Assembly: GCA_000328365.1 (NCBI GenBank) | Contig: KB302699.1 | Coordinates: forward strand, 23,629-87,628 | Source of the DNA: Capitella teleta | Lineage: Eukaryota; Annelida; Polychaeta; Capitellidae | Direction of reading: 5' to 3' | DNA length: 64,000 bases | Shown here: positions 1-12,276 of the stretch, in pieces | Layout: the number at the start of each line of letters is the position of its first letter | Position numbering within the stretch: position 1 is the stretch's first letter | Program-made: the position numbers and the translations under genes | The notes under the pieces: model-generated | Database searches by the model: none | What the model saw: only the letters and a program-made list of their open reading frames with translations | Told to the model about the DNA's origin: nothing

Positions 1-291
1 TTATTGATTGGATTATTAGGCACAGGTGAATTATCAAAGTGATCTGATCAATGTAGTTAATCGTGGTATATATACTAGCACTGATATTCGTGTAAATCAT
101 AACGCACCTTGTGCTTCTGAAGCGTTATGAGTCAGTTAGTTCAAATGAATCATGACGCATTCCAGAGATTCATGTGTGGCGGCTAAATTATTAGGCGGTG
201 GGGATGTGTGTCATGCAGATACGGAGAGAAAATATATAACCAGATAAGTTTGATTATATTTGAGAGTATTGAAAAACATTTCTAAAAAATC
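1..291. other. Window start, no gene seen
   Basis: AT-rich sequence without a convincing reading frame. It contains the motif AATCATAACGCAC at 95-107 and a related copy near 150-163. The same motif recurs at 52250 and 52495, so it may belong to a dispersed repeat or a regulatory element. Confidence 0.5.
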
Positions 292-364
292 CGAGCACGC
301 CAGGACTCGAACCTGGAATCTTCTGCTCCGTAGGCAGACGCGTTATCCATTGCGCCACGAGCCC
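292..364 (-). tRNA. tRNA-Arg (anticodon ACG), copy 1
   Basis: Read on the minus strand, this 73-nt sequence folds as a tRNA. It has the A-box region TGGCGCAATGGATAACGC, an anticodon stem TCTGC/GCAGA around loop CTACGGA (anticodon ACG, reading Arg CGU), and the T arm CCAGG-TTCGAAT-CCTGG. The minus-strand sequence just downstream contains T6, a normal pol III stop. The acceptor stem GGGCTCG/CGTGCTC has one U-U mismatch (positions 5/68) that copy 2 lacks, so this copy may be slightly decayed or rely on the other. No intron is present. Confidence 0.93.
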
Positions 365-926
365 CCGATGGTGGAACAATGCTAAAAAAGATAATATCAA
401 GATAATATGCTCCTGTCCATTTTTAAAGCGATACATGTACTTCATCTTTCGAGGCTATTTGGGCACTAATTTCTTAAAATAACATCTAATAGTGAAAACA
501 TAGCCATTTGAAAGATATTCGCATATTTAGGCGTGGTAACTACTACTTGGAGAGGTCTGCAGCCCAGATCTGCCCGTATCAATTTCGTGAAAACGTCGCG
601 AGATTTTAGTCCACACTTTTTAGAATTACAAGACCAGTATGGAACATAACTATAGTTACTTATAGCAAGCAATTGTTCGACAGAACAAAAAAAATAGCTA
701 TTCTTTGGAAAAAAAGTAGCGCGAGATTTGAAATTGTCTTAATATATAGAAACAAAAATGGAATGCGGCTGCAAGCATGGTATGGCTTATTTACGGGCGA
801 TCGGGATCAGCCATTGTATAGGGCTAGCAGTCAGGAACAGCGAGAATAATATTTAAACCAATCAACTATTGTTTATTTCTTTGGCAAACTGAACGATTTA
901 ATATATATATATATATAAAAAAAATC
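365..926. other. Spacer between tRNA-Arg copies
   Basis: No supported gene. The spacer holds an AT dinucleotide run near 901-917. Short open frames here have no recognisable motifs. Confidence 0.5.
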
Positions 927-999
927 CGAGCTCGCCAGGACTCGAACCTGGAATCTTCTGCTCCGTAGGCAGACGCGTTATCCATTGCGCCACGAGCCC
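927..999 (-). tRNA. tRNA-Arg (anticodon ACG), copy 2
   Basis: This sequence is almost identical to copy 1, 563 bp away on the same strand, with the same anticodon loop CTACGGA (ACG) and T arm. Its acceptor stem GGGCTCG/CGAGCTC pairs fully apart from the G-U at 2/71 that is usual for animal tRNA-Arg. The minus-strand downstream sequence has a T8 run, a strong pol III terminator. It looks like the intact member of the pair. Confidence 0.95.
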
Positions 1000-1151
1000 T
1001 CGATTCTAACACTCATGCACGAACGTACTACATTTTAAATATTTGTTATTAAACATAGTAAACGTGCATGCAGTATAATTGCATTGACTTTTTTATTTCT
1101 AGTTTTGCCTCATCCTGTCACTTTTTTTTTTCTTTTTGCTTATCATAATTG

Positions 1152-1228
1152 ATAAGTTCTGTTAGCGCAGTGGGTAGAACGCCGGACTCTTACGCCAGGA
1201 ATCTGTTGTTTTTCCAAGGTTCGAATCC
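1152..1228 (+). pseudogene. tRNA-like sequence at the 5' edge of the LINE
   Basis: An A-box-like stretch (TAGCGCAGTGGGTAGAAC) is followed 45-50 bases later by a canonical B box, GGTTCGAATCC. The outer bases GTTCTGT and GCAAAAC could form 6 of 7 acceptor pairs. The anticodon arm (CGCCGGACTCTTACGCCAGG) does not pair well, and the gap before the T arm is long, as in class II tRNAs. It runs directly into the LINE endonuclease frame. It is either a decayed tRNA gene next to the insertion or a tRNA-derived promoter head of the element. Confidence 0.55.
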
Positions 1229-1229
1229 C

Positions 1230-3230
1230 CTGCAAAACACTTTTGACCATGAGGTCTTGCCGGACAGTTTCAGAGTCTACCGGAAGGACAGAAGTACAAC
1301 TCAGCCTTCCAAGAGAGGTGGTGGTATCCTACAAGCCATCGATACCAACATCGAATCAAATCGCCGTGATGACTTGGAGAACGACTTCGAGATCATTGTG
1401 TGTGAGATCATCTGTAAAAGACGCTCCAAAATTGCCGTCATTTTGTGTTACAAACCACCAGATTCTGACAGTGCTTCTTTTAACGCTTCGCTCACTGCGA
1501 TACTTGACAATGTCTCCAGAGAGTTCCAAGATGTGTGTATGCTTGGCGACTTCAATCCGCCAGCAATTGATTGGCGTCATCCCGACCGTTGCTCTCGAGC
1601 TACGGATTCAGAGTTTGTCTGTATTACGCAATCTCATTCACTTGAACAAATCAATTTCAATCCCTCTAATGCGTATGGCAATGTTCTAGATCTAATTTTT
1701 ACATCTGATTTAAATCTTCTCTATGACGTAGTTGCACTTGAAGATGCGTTCCCTAGCAACCACAAAGTGTTATATTTCAATGTCGCGCTCTCCTTACCGA
1801 TTGTGTCAAAACGTACGCGTAATGGTTTCAATTTCAAACGGGCTAATCTAACAGTGTTACAAAGTAAGTTAAATCAGTTATCGGAGTGTTTCAATGAGGA
1901 TCTTGATGATATGTCTGTGTGGACATCCTGGAGTGACGATGTGCTCGAGACTAGCAAACAGTGTATCCCGAAGGTCAAAGTTAGATCAAGTAATAACTCC
2001 CCTTGGTTTGACCCTGAAGCGCGACATCTAGTCAACCAAAAACGAACTCTGTGGAGGAAAGCTAAGCGGATTAATACTGTTAATGCGTGGAAACGATATA
2101 AAACTCGGAATAATCGAGTTCGCAGTGTTTTAAGAGATAAACTTGAGCTCTACATTGAATCGCTTGGCCGTCTCTGTTCTGCAAATCCCAAAAGGTTTTG
2201 ATCGTTTTTCCGAACCAAAACCAAAAGTAGCAACATACCGAAGTCATTAAAGAATTGAATGCTCTGACGCTGAGGATAAAGCAGAACTATTTAATGGTTA
2301 TTTTTGTTCAGTTTTCACGCCAAGTGTTGATTTCGTTTCACTACCTACAACAGCCGGTTCCTTAACCTCTGTTCCAGTGCCCTCGTTTACTGTCGAACAA
2401 GTTACGTCAGTGTTACGAAACATAAACATTAATAAAGCCAATGCACCCAATGACATTCCATCTTTTGTGCTCAAGAACTGCTCTCAGCAAATAGCAAAAC
2501 CTCTCACTCGAATTTTTAATGCAGTAAAGTAAGTTTGTAATGAATAAAGTGCCCACACAACGGAAAAATGTTAACGTAGTCCCTGTTTTAAGATAGGCGA
2601 TAAATCTGATGTACAGAACTATCGACCCATATCATTATTGCCGTGCTCTTCAAAAGTATTAGAAAGATGTATTGTTAACCATATACATGTATATCCATAT
2701 GTTTCACCTTTCTTGCATGATCTGCAGCATGGGTTTGTTAAAAAGAGGTCGAGTACAACACAATTGTTAAAAGTTTACCATACTGTTAGTCAGATTTTAG
2801 ATAATCGAGGCCAAGTCGACATGTTGTTTTTGGATTTTAGCAAAGCTTTCGATCGTGTTTCACATGATAAACTCCTGTACAAATTACAGCATCAATTTAA
2901 TTTCTCCAAGTTACTTCTTAATTGGTTCTATAATTATTCATAAGAGCGCAGGCAAAGTGTTGTCATCGAAGGTATCCAATCTCGATGGAATGAAGTAACA
3001 TTAGGTATTCCGAAAGGGTCAATTCTCGGACCGCTTTTGTTTTTACTCTTTATTAACGACATGCTATCGGTTTTAAGTCATTCAACTGCGGCCCTGTTTG
3101 CAGATGACAGCAAAAATTTTATGGAAATAAGATCTACTAATGATTGTTTTAAACTACAAGAAGATTTATATAACCTGCTCAGATGCGCTGTTGAATAAAA
3201 TAGTGGTTTCTAAAGTTCTCAAAATTTGTT
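1230..3230 (+). mobile_element. Degraded non-LTR retrotransposon (LINE, CR1/jockey-like): endonuclease and reverse transcriptase
   Basis: The first open frame (to 2201) carries the C-terminal two thirds of an AP-type endonuclease: RGGGILQAI, the catalytic stretch GDFNPPAIDW, and SNHKVLYF in place of the usual SDH motif. After 2201 the frame is interrupted. Reverse transcriptase motifs then follow in order: NYRPISLLP (about 2617-2643), FLDFSKAFDRVSHDKLLYKL (2830-2889), GIPKGSILGPLLFLLFINDM (3005-3064) and the active site FADDSK (3097-3114). Several stops break the coding region, including TAA at 2941 and another near 3196. The N-terminal endonuclease segment and the end of the RT are missing. 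This is established LINE architecture; the copy is non-autonomous. Confidence 0.9.
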
Positions 3231-5811
3231 GCGAAACAAAATGTATTCTATTATACCCTCTCGTAACCTACACGAAGAAGCAATACGCATTGTACTAGCC
3301 TTAATCTCTTCTCATTCACATTTTCAGCATTATTCACACCATCTTAATGATGTTAAATCGGGGAAATAAAGTGAATACTGTCATGAGTTCCAAAATCCGC
3401 GTCGAGGCACGTAAAAAAGAATCCCATAATGACGCCTAAAGTTATGGTTCTCTTAAATATATCATCACTGCGAGAATTCATTTCGTGTTTGATCTGAAGA
3501 GAATGCTTGTTTGCCCTGCTGTAGCCAACCCTCGACAAAGACAAGCAATGCCCACACAGACACATGTCGTGTCATTAAAGGAATGCATTTTATGGAACAA
3601 GGAATCTTTGTTGGTCATGGCGCAGAAAAATGCGATGGAGAAAATTGATAGTGGGAAATTGGTGTTCCGGTGCGATTTTTGATTTGAAAAGTTTCGCTTT
3701 TTAATTATCTCTTCTTCGTCCATTGGCTGGGTAGAAAATGTTGAAGACATATTCCTTTGTCATGACCCTGTGCATTGCTGCAAAGAAAGCAGTACTAAAT
3801 CCCGAGATTGGCTCTGAGAATACAATTAATTTTAAAATTTATTTATGTAAAAGCGTAAAATATATTTAACCGCAAATATTCATCATACTAATGATGGAGC
3901 AGATCGAACATGGTGAGGTAAATCATTCCATAAAAGAAGAACATATAATAATTAAAAGCGGTATTTTGAACATACATGACACACGAGTATACTAATTATT
4001 AATTAAAATAAAAGCAAAATTAGCTTTTGTTTTCTTGGAAATTTCAGGACTATGTGCGCAAGTGGTTTAAATTATTACACACGGAAAGTAGTGTCTATGC
4101 AATGATGTCCAAATAATTATGGTGTTGACGTACACCAAGAATAATCAGAATCCCTGATGCATAAGTAATCACAAGTGCCAAGAAGCAAAGGTTGATCCAA
4201 TTAGGAACAGGTATAGTTCACACTTTCCTGTGATTAACGTTCAATGCCACGCAGTAGTACTAGCATATCCATCGCATTACACATCACAGAAAATGATGAC
4301 AAACTCCGCACACGCCGTGATATGGAAATTGATCGCGTGACTTTTGCTTCTGTGGTCAACAGGTTCATAACAGGTGTACAGGTGAATCGTTCGTTATGAA
4401 TCATGTGCGATTAGTTTGTAACAAAAGCCATGCTTGGTGTTGTAGAACAGATTGCAAATGCATATCTCGTAAAAATATAAAGGGAGTAAAAGTGTGCTGA
4501 TTACTAAATACAATAAAAATCACATAACGCTTCTATGTCCGACAAAATACCAATTGAAAAAGAAGCGAAGCGCCGAGTTTTAGCTAGGAGAGAGAATATG
4601 CAGCATGTATAAGAATTTGAAAAGAAAAAGAAAAGAAAAGAAGCCAAGTGACATGCACGGTGCGGCCAACAACATCATTGCACTGAGAGTCATGGGATTT
4701 GATAATTCCGTCCATTAAAATATTGTGTATATCATTCAGAAAATGTGTTTACAACGCATACTAACAATTGCAGATAGAACTCACTGCAATCTCCTCTCAT
4801 CCCAATACAAAGAGCAACCAATAGACCTTATTTTAATCAACAGAATAGCAAAATCGGTTTAATCAGTCAGCAGAAGAATCAACCCGCTTATAGAAAACAA
4901 TCATATGCTCCACTTTTGCCGTAACAGTGGACAGAAAAAGCCGACTGAATATTCTCATATACAATCTGATCTGAAAGATCTGAGATCGCCGCTGACCAAT
5001 AGACTACCGTAACGTACAGGTGATAGAACTAATATTTCAAACTCAATTTCGCATATGACCGCGAGAAAAGATCTTGTCTCCGTCTCGACATATATAGTTT
5101 AAGGTCATATCCGCGAGATCTTAACACAAGTATAGTGACTGCTTTATACTGGCTGACGTTGGCTGACCCGCTGACAGAAGTGCTCGACTGTCGAAACAGA
5201 AGGATTTTATTGTACAGTTTTCAAATATATATGTACAGTTCTTAATTGCTTGACGAAGTAATATAATTATTTGTAAATCAACACAAATTTAAATTGTTTT
5301 AATGCACAGTTTATTTCATTGATAGAAGAAACAAGAAAACTATTAGTACATGTATCGTTTAAGGAAGTCGTTCCTTAGCAAATGTTTATTGTTTTGTCTA
5401 TTACATGTATATCTAAATATTGTGTTATGACTGTTCTCAGATATTTATTTGTTCTTTTTTTCCAAACTAGCATCCTGTCTGCCAATAAACTGATATTACA
5501 ATTACCATCAGCAATAATGCACATAAAGTTAACAAGTCAGGGGTCATCAAAATCTCTTGGCTCAGCGTTCAATTGATCACGTGTGCACAAATACGAACTC
5601 CCGGCTGGTTCTCTTACTGTTGACCTTTCGACCTATATATAAGTCAAAATGCTAACAATCTCGCTATTGTTGCAAACGGACGTTTCAATTGTTGCCCTGA
5701 TAATTACTCAGCCTCGAATGTACATTACTCGCGGCTATCAATGGCAGACTAATTAATACAATCTCTCAATGCACGACTCTGATCCAGTGACCCAAATTTG
5801 ACGTTTGTAGA

Positions 5812-5846
5812 CACGTGATCCATCACGTGATGTAAATGCTCACGTG
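5812..5846. promoter_or_regulatory. Cluster of three CACGTG E-boxes
   Basis: CACGTG occurs at 5812-5817, 5824-5829 (inside the 12-bp palindrome CATCACGTGATG) and 5841-5846. Such sites are bound by bHLH-ZIP factors of the USF/MITF/TFE type. Function here is inference, as no nearby gene was recognised. Confidence 0.35.
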
Positions 5847-5924
5847 AAACGTCACTTAGGACAAATGTGAACAACAAATGAGACAGCGTCTTGCTCTTTG
5901 AGTTAGAGGCGCTCCTTGCCTTCT

Positions 5925-6005
5925 CCATTACTTTCGCCTTCTGTGATTAATCCATTCGCTTATCGCTTAGCTTCCGGCGCCTGTGTCCTTGACCCTGTAG
6001 CGACC
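5925..6005 (+). repeat. Diverged dispersed repeat, copy A
   Basis: The core CATTACTTTCGCCTT followed by TTCGCTTATCGCT and a matching GTCCTTGA / GCGACC tail is shared with 9215-9305 (copy B), same orientation, roughly three quarters identical by eye. Neither copy has a recognised coding function. Confidence 0.45.
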
Positions 6006-7423
6006 ACGGGTTCTCTTGTGGCACTAACTCCACGCAGTATTCATCATTAAAGAACTGCTAAATGAACACCTCGTTGTTGTTTGCGTGACAAAGTGGGCTG
6101 GGTTGACTTCCACCGTTAATTCTGCTAGATTGCAAGATATCGTAGAAAGGATAAGGGTTCAAATTTGATATGGTCAAGAAAATCACAGCTGAAGTTATGT
6201 TTGATTGGTGTAAAGAGTGAAGGCATATACATCATGTAAACACGATAGGTTGTCATATCCCATAATTAATTTTTCGATGTCAGTAGCACCGGTCGGTTGC
6301 AAACTAACCGGACGTTGTAGTTGAGCATATGCATATAAGTATGTATATAATGAAGGTGGACCAGATTGCAGGTAAGCTAGTTGCCTTAGGTGAAATTAAT
6401 CCTACAAATTAATTAAGCTGAAATAGTAGACATCCTGCTGCCCTACATCAGTAACGTGCCATGAGATATGAACCGTTGATTCTCAACTCAAAGATTAAAA
6501 ATAATTGGGAACCTGGATGAGATAATAATTGAACGTAATTGAAGAGCTTTTTATCGTGTTAGTCAGTCTACCTGTTCGATCTACATTAATACAATGTAGT
6601 TGTCATTTAATTAATTGCACATTAAGTCGAAGTCTTTTAATCAATAATATACGCAAAGTGTAACGATTGCCATTGTGAATATGGTTTACTTTATTATGCA
6701 CGTTCGTGGCCCCAGGATAATTAATTTTGTTTTGTACCGGTGCAAGATAGAGAGAAATGTTGATGATTTTGTGAGTTGATATGAAGGAACGAGGGAATCT
6801 ATTTCTTCCACACAAAAATATGCAAATGATCGTAACATAGATGAACCATATTGGGCATCTATCAATATTCAACATCAACATATAATAGAATAAAATTATT
6901 ATGTATGTTTTGAGTTTTGTTCATTTTCTCCAAATCTATCTCTCACTGCCGCGTTCCGTGATTTGCCCCCCCCCCCAAAAAAAAAAAAAATAAATAAATA
7001 ATAATAATAATAAAAATAAAAATAATAAAAATAAAATAGAACTGCTAGCTCACAATGTCACGTCAAAATACCATTTTAACTTTGCTTTGAGCAACTCGTC
7101 GGCGGCAACCATTGAAGCCGCATCTTGTAAATTTAACAATTAATTAATGAATATACAGATAGCCATCTAATGTACGTTATTTGAATCATCATTACGTAAA
7201 TTGATTGTTTACTCATACGTGTATCATTCTCCTCAACTTCATCGAATCACTAAATTCAACCTCACACCTAGCTTTGTGATTGTCATCATTTCATCTCTAA
7301 CAGCCTTGCATGGAGATTAGATTTTTTTTTTCACCTGGCTGGATGGTCGCAATTATTGTTCCAGGCCTTGCTGTTTACCTGAATAGTGGAAGATGGTCAC
7401 GTGAAAGGTTGACATCAAGAAAA

Positions 7424-8297
7424 ATGATCAAAGAGAATGAGAGAAAAAGGAAGACAAGAAAAATGAGCAGAAGCAATGAAAGGTGAGCGAGAGAACATCT
7501 GCAGTCCCAATCTGGAAAGCACCACAACCGGTGCTCTAAGGGAGGATTCATTATTCAACCGGAGATTTGTGACTCTGTTTTGTTGTCACGTGGTAGCTAG
7601 CGTGCACTTTGGCTGTTTATAATAGCATTACACTTATGGGAATCATATACAGCATGTAAGAACTGCTAAAGTTTAATAGAGAAGACATGTGATGTCCTGA
7701 GAGGATGTCGAATTATTTGTTTGTGTGATTTGTGTCCCAAAACACGCACCTCGGATCTTCAAACAGCGCGAAACGCCATAAACACGTCAAACATCGCCCG
7801 AAATGTCTCAGAAATGACAGACGTTGAGATATATGACTTTTGCATGCGCCATTCATATCTCACGGCTCTGAAACAAGGGATAAAGAATTCCATGAGGCAA
7901 ATCACCTTTGCAAGCCGTGTTCTTTGTGTAAATTTAAAGAGTCGCCCGAATGTTGAATACAGATCAAATCAGCGTAAGTATACAAGAGAACAAAAGCCGC
8001 ACCAAATACCGAGGCGGCTCGTTCGGGGTGCTTCAGATAGCAAAGGCACAAGAAACCCCAAGCAGAGAGACTCTTATGCATAATGGCCCATCCAGCTACC
8101 AATGGGTCTCGTCACTGACTCGATAAGGACGTGAATGCCACGTAATTGCTAGCTATCGAAAAAGCAAGTTCCGACCTCAAAAGACCTCTCCGTCGAGAAT
8201 CCTTTTAAGTATCAGCAAGCTCCGTCATTCATACGGAGATGCTGGCACTTCACCGCATTTAGAGCCAAGATCTGTGCCTTGCATGCATGGATCAAAG
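7424..8297 (+). repeat. Left arm of a large inverted repeat
   Basis: This arm is the reverse complement of 12320-13223, with about 2-4% mismatches by eye. It begins ATGATCAAAGAGAATGAG and ends at GCATGCATGGATCAAAG. It lacks a 32-bp stretch present in the right arm (after CTTCACCG, near 8254). The open frames within the arms differ between copies because of a 2-bp length change near 7940 / 12708, and the longest frame in the left arm has no ATG, so I do not call a protein. No transposase motif was seen. Confidence 0.85.
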
Positions 8298-9214
8298 ATA
8301 ACTAGAGTATCATTAATCCAATCGGGTATCTTCTCATATAGTTTTCGAATAAGATTCCATAATATGGATGTTTATGCATTTATTTATGCAATGTATTCAT
8401 TGAGCTCTTTTCGTTTTATGGTTCTCCTTTGTATTCCTTTGACTTTGTATATCTAACATATTGCCCCGCCTCAGCGGCATGGCCTAGAGCCATGTGCCTT
8501 ATAACTTGATATCCTCCATTCCATTCCTCTTTTATGAAACCTGATGGCGCAAGATGCCTTCGGGTCCTCCATAACACAAGCTCATTTTGGTTATAGCCTC
8601 TACAACATTTGTATTGTCAGTTTAGAAAGTAGCCCTTAATTTAAATTACCATATAATGCACAAGTGAGTACTAAAAGTACAGACTTGAAATGTAATGTGA
8701 AATTTGTTTTATTCGAGCTTATAGTAATTAGAAACATTTATGTCAAAAGGGTTGTATCTCTAAAATTTCTGCGAGGAAGGGGGAGGGGGTTGGGTGAAGT
8801 GATACCGTTTTTCGATTGATCACCAAAATAAACAAATCCCTTGAACATCTGAGGGGATGCTAAAATTTATGTAAAGCTTTCTCAGTGGGCGGAGATGAGA
8901 ATTAAAGCAATGTGCTATGTCTCCCAATTCAGGGTCTCTTTACAATTTTGATAATACTCAAGCAGGGTCTTTAAGTTTGGCAAAGGTGTAGAGAACTGAT
9001 TTTGATATGATTTAAAACAAATCCTACACGAATCCACACTGGGCTGATGAAAATCATAAGTTCCCCTAAAAATAAATATTCCACATTAAATCCCAAGTCT
9101 GTAAACGACACCTTTTGCACACTGCACGTGGTCACAATAGCACGTGCGAAGTCGTCAACACGCGACTTCTGCAGCTGCTGTCTCTAACAAGAACCTTCCT
9201 GCTATTTTCCGTGT

Positions 9215-9305
9215 CATTACTTTCGCCTTTAGCGATCAATCCGTTCGCTTATCGCTCGTGGTTTCAGCGACAAGCTGTCCTTGAGCGTGTTACCGTTGGA
9301 AGCGA
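9215..9305 (+). repeat. Diverged dispersed repeat, copy B
   Basis: Partner of 5925-6005. The best conserved block is CATTACTTTCGCCTT, then GATCAATCCGTTCGCTTATC, then a GTCCTTGAGC / GAAGCGACC tail. Confidence 0.45.
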
Positions 9306-10931
9306 CCTTCGTTTCTGAGGTGACAGACCTCTTCGTGGAAACCGAAAGACAAGTTCACAAATCGGCACATGATCACAGGTCAAACATTCGCCTTTTGTCA
9401 ACAATTATTGGCTCTAAATACATTTATTGACAAAAATACATTACCATCTCCAAAAATATCATCCCAGAAATAGCATAAGAAAACTTAATTCGAAAAACTC
9501 ATCCAAAGCAGAAATTATACAGTACTACTTCAATAATTTACTTCTGGAACCGTTCTCGGATTCCCCCAACATCAGGGCACTCAAGATGGGCCCACTGCTT
9601 TCCACTATCTCGTGCCATAATTTCCCGAGGAAAAGCGAACAAATAAGAAACCCAAAAGCTACGCTTTGACTTTCATCGAAGGCACCAGAACGAGGGGGGG
9701 GGGCATATACGTCTCGGGTCACTGTCAATTGGGATAACGTTCCAACACCCACCAGTGTCCGCAAATAAGGGTAAACGCAACGGAATGGACTCTAAATGGA
9801 AATGGACATTTCGGGATAAAATGTTGCCTCAAGCCATGGATCTTTGATTAGTTTACGATTCTTGGAATTCCAGGGAGAGAGCCTTTTTAAGACCCTTGAT
9901 GAGTGATTGGGTGGACACCTCTGTGGACATAACACATACATAATAAATGCGCATAGGCAAAAGGAGAACTTTTGTGCGGTTAGATATTGTCAGCTCGGGC
10001 TTCGTTTTGTATTTTTATTGGAAATTTAGAATTTTAGGGATTATTGTCAATTTTATATTATATAATATCAATTAAACTTTGATGTGTTGTTTACAGTCTG
10101 TTGTTCAAGTCTAGTATGTATTGAATAATATGCACAACACTACAATCATATCAATCGCCCCGATCAATTTGCGGTATAATTGAAATACAAATACTAGTAG
10201 TTATTTAACCAATTTTGCACAGGAAGTAGACAATACAAGGTATGATAATATATTTACGTTGGCATGAAGTTTGATGCACAGCAAAAGTAACTTTGAAGAA
10301 TCTACTTGGATGCCCTCTCAAGTGAAATTAGAAAGTGATCTCTTTAAGGTTTAGGCCTACTCGTTGTACCGTTCTGTTTCATATGTTCCAAAACAAAGTG
10401 AAACCAAAAGACGTCTATCTAGAGCAAAGATTCTCTTGTGCGTGTCTTTTGTTATTTCTGCTGTCATATGTTAATAGACTAGTGTGTGCGTGAGTAGCAG
10501 TGTAGATACAGTATCGATACAGTTGTCTGTCCCCAATGAGCAGATAAGATGCATTACAAGATGGACATAATCGATGCTTCGAATAAGGCGAATGCATTAA
10601 CTCACGAGATCACAATTTGTGCCTCAACGGATCGACAGCACAATTGATTTTTTGCTGTTACATCACTTGGGTGTTTGCCCTTTCGGACATCGCGGGGGGG
10701 GAGGGGGTCAATGACATCTGTATTAGCGAATGAGATACCACGGGATACCAACCCGTTATTTTGAGTGTGGGCTCCTAGAATGGCACTCCTCTTGTGTAAC
10801 TATGACGACTGGCAATTGACCAAAAAGTCAACCAATGTTCAAGAGAGAAAGAGAAAAAAAAAAACATTCTAGTAAGCGTATAGATATATCGTATTATGTG
10901 AGATTTATCATTTACCTGTGAGACGTATTAG

Positions 10932-11100
10932 AGAAATCGGGGCCAAAGTGGTAGCGCGCTCGCCAAGCATGCGGAGGGTCGTGGGTTCGATTCCCGGGTT
11001 AGACTTTCGCTGTCTGAAAACCCTCGGGTCCACTAAAACAAACAACATTTCGACACTATGCAAGTGTCGAAATGTGGTACCCGGTTGAACGAAGATGGTC
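10932..11100 (+). mobile_element. tRNA-Ala-derived SINE-like element with hairpin tail
   Basis: The head resembles tRNA-Ala: an A-box-like AGTGGTAGCGCGC, an anticodon loop CAAGCAT (anticodon AGC) flanked by an imperfect CTCGC/GCGGAG stem, and a T arm GTGGGTTCGATTCCC with a perfect B box. The tRNA acceptor end is absent. About 40 bases on lies a perfect 11-bp hairpin, CATTTCGACAC-TATGCAA-GTGTCGAAATG (11047-11075). A tRNA head joined to an unrelated tail is typical of SINEs. It could instead be a lone tRNA pseudogene beside a hairpin. Confidence 0.55.
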
Positions 11101-12067
11101 ATCGCTAAAGTGCTTGCTCCTTTCAAATTTGTTCAACGCTTGTGATCATAGCTCGCTGAGCGCTTACGTTTCACCTTGGGGGAGTCAAGGGAAAATATAT
11201 GAACCGCATAGAAGCGAAGCCAGTTGCGATATACGGATGTATCGAAAGAAAAAAAAAAACGAAAAACAACCACGCGAAATCGTTAATATCATTTCCAAAC
11301 ACCGTTAGAATGAGGTTATTAATCTTTTTGGGATGAAGGAATGAATTGTAGCATTATTTGGCATCAAAATATATAGAAGAGATTGAAGCGGAGGATGCCG
11401 ATGGCATATAGCTCCCAATGATTAAACATACATTCGTGATTGCCAACAGTAGTAAGATAAAATGGAAAAAGAAGTAAAACACTATAGAAGAAAGGAATAT
11501 GAGAGAGAAAAATAAATAAATTTAAAAGAAGAGAGATTGTTCTTTTACTTTAACCATGAGCAAAGTGAAACATCCACATACTAACCGAAAATTTGTGACA
11601 TTTTCTTCAATTTCAGATATTCGAAAAATCTGCTGGATCTCGGATATCGGTGCATTCGTTAGTCATCCATGTCTTGGACAGGAGGCCAAAGGTCATCTAA
11701 GGGCTATGGCAGAATTCATGCATGCATTCAATGCACATAACACTGCTTCAAATGCCTTACGCTTCCGTGCTTTCGACATCTTCCTGTTTCTTTCTTGCCC
11801 TCAATCCTCTTGATACCCTGTCCGATGAAAATCCCAGAACAAACACTGCATAGTTAATTTGCTATTGTGATAATTTATTACCTGATCTGGCCTGGAGCCA
11901 GGTGGCTATATCGTCATCCAGCTCGCCATTAATAAAGAGATGCCGAATCCTGCTATTTCCTTGAGTAATTAACTCAAAAGTCAAAACGCCTCTTCTCTAT
12001 ATGTAATTCAGTGTAATTCTAAAATACGACAATCATCGATGGGAATGGATTGAATAAATCCAACAAA

Positions 12068-12276
12068 TGAATAGGGCAACTCGTTACACTTGTTTAATGT
12101 TGATGTTCATTTGTTTGATTCCAAGGATCACCAACAGCCAGATTGTCCCACGAAGCAAATTCAGCCTTGATATCACTGAACAAAACAAAAGCGACAAGAC
12201 AACGAGCAAGGTTAAGAATACAACGAAAAGCAGATTTCCCAAACAGAAAAGCAGTCGCACCAACGAGTCGCAATAA
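12068..12276 (+). CDS. Possible small secreted peptide (weak)
   Basis: This frame of about 69 codons starts with a true ATG. The N-terminal 25 residues (TCLMLMFICLIPRITNSQ) resemble a signal peptide, and the remainder is rich in Lys, Ser and Thr. There are no cysteines for a disulfide-rich peptide and no homologue that I recognise. It lies just outside the right arm of the inverted repeat. A chance frame is at least as likely. Confidence 0.15.

Larger units (their letters stand above)
3250..7423. other. Gene-poor interval
   Basis: No supported coding sequence was found over about 4.2 kb. It is AT-rich with scattered short frames lacking domains. Noted within it are a cluster of E-boxes (5812-5846), a segment at 5925-6005 that resembles 9215-9305, and a low-complexity C/A/AAT-rich stretch at 6965-7040. 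Confidence 0.5.

Noticed and set aside
7721-8083. 120-codon frame in the left arm of the inverted repeat
   Set aside because: It starts with TTG, has no domain, and the right arm copy carries a length change that alters the frame, so coding is not conserved.
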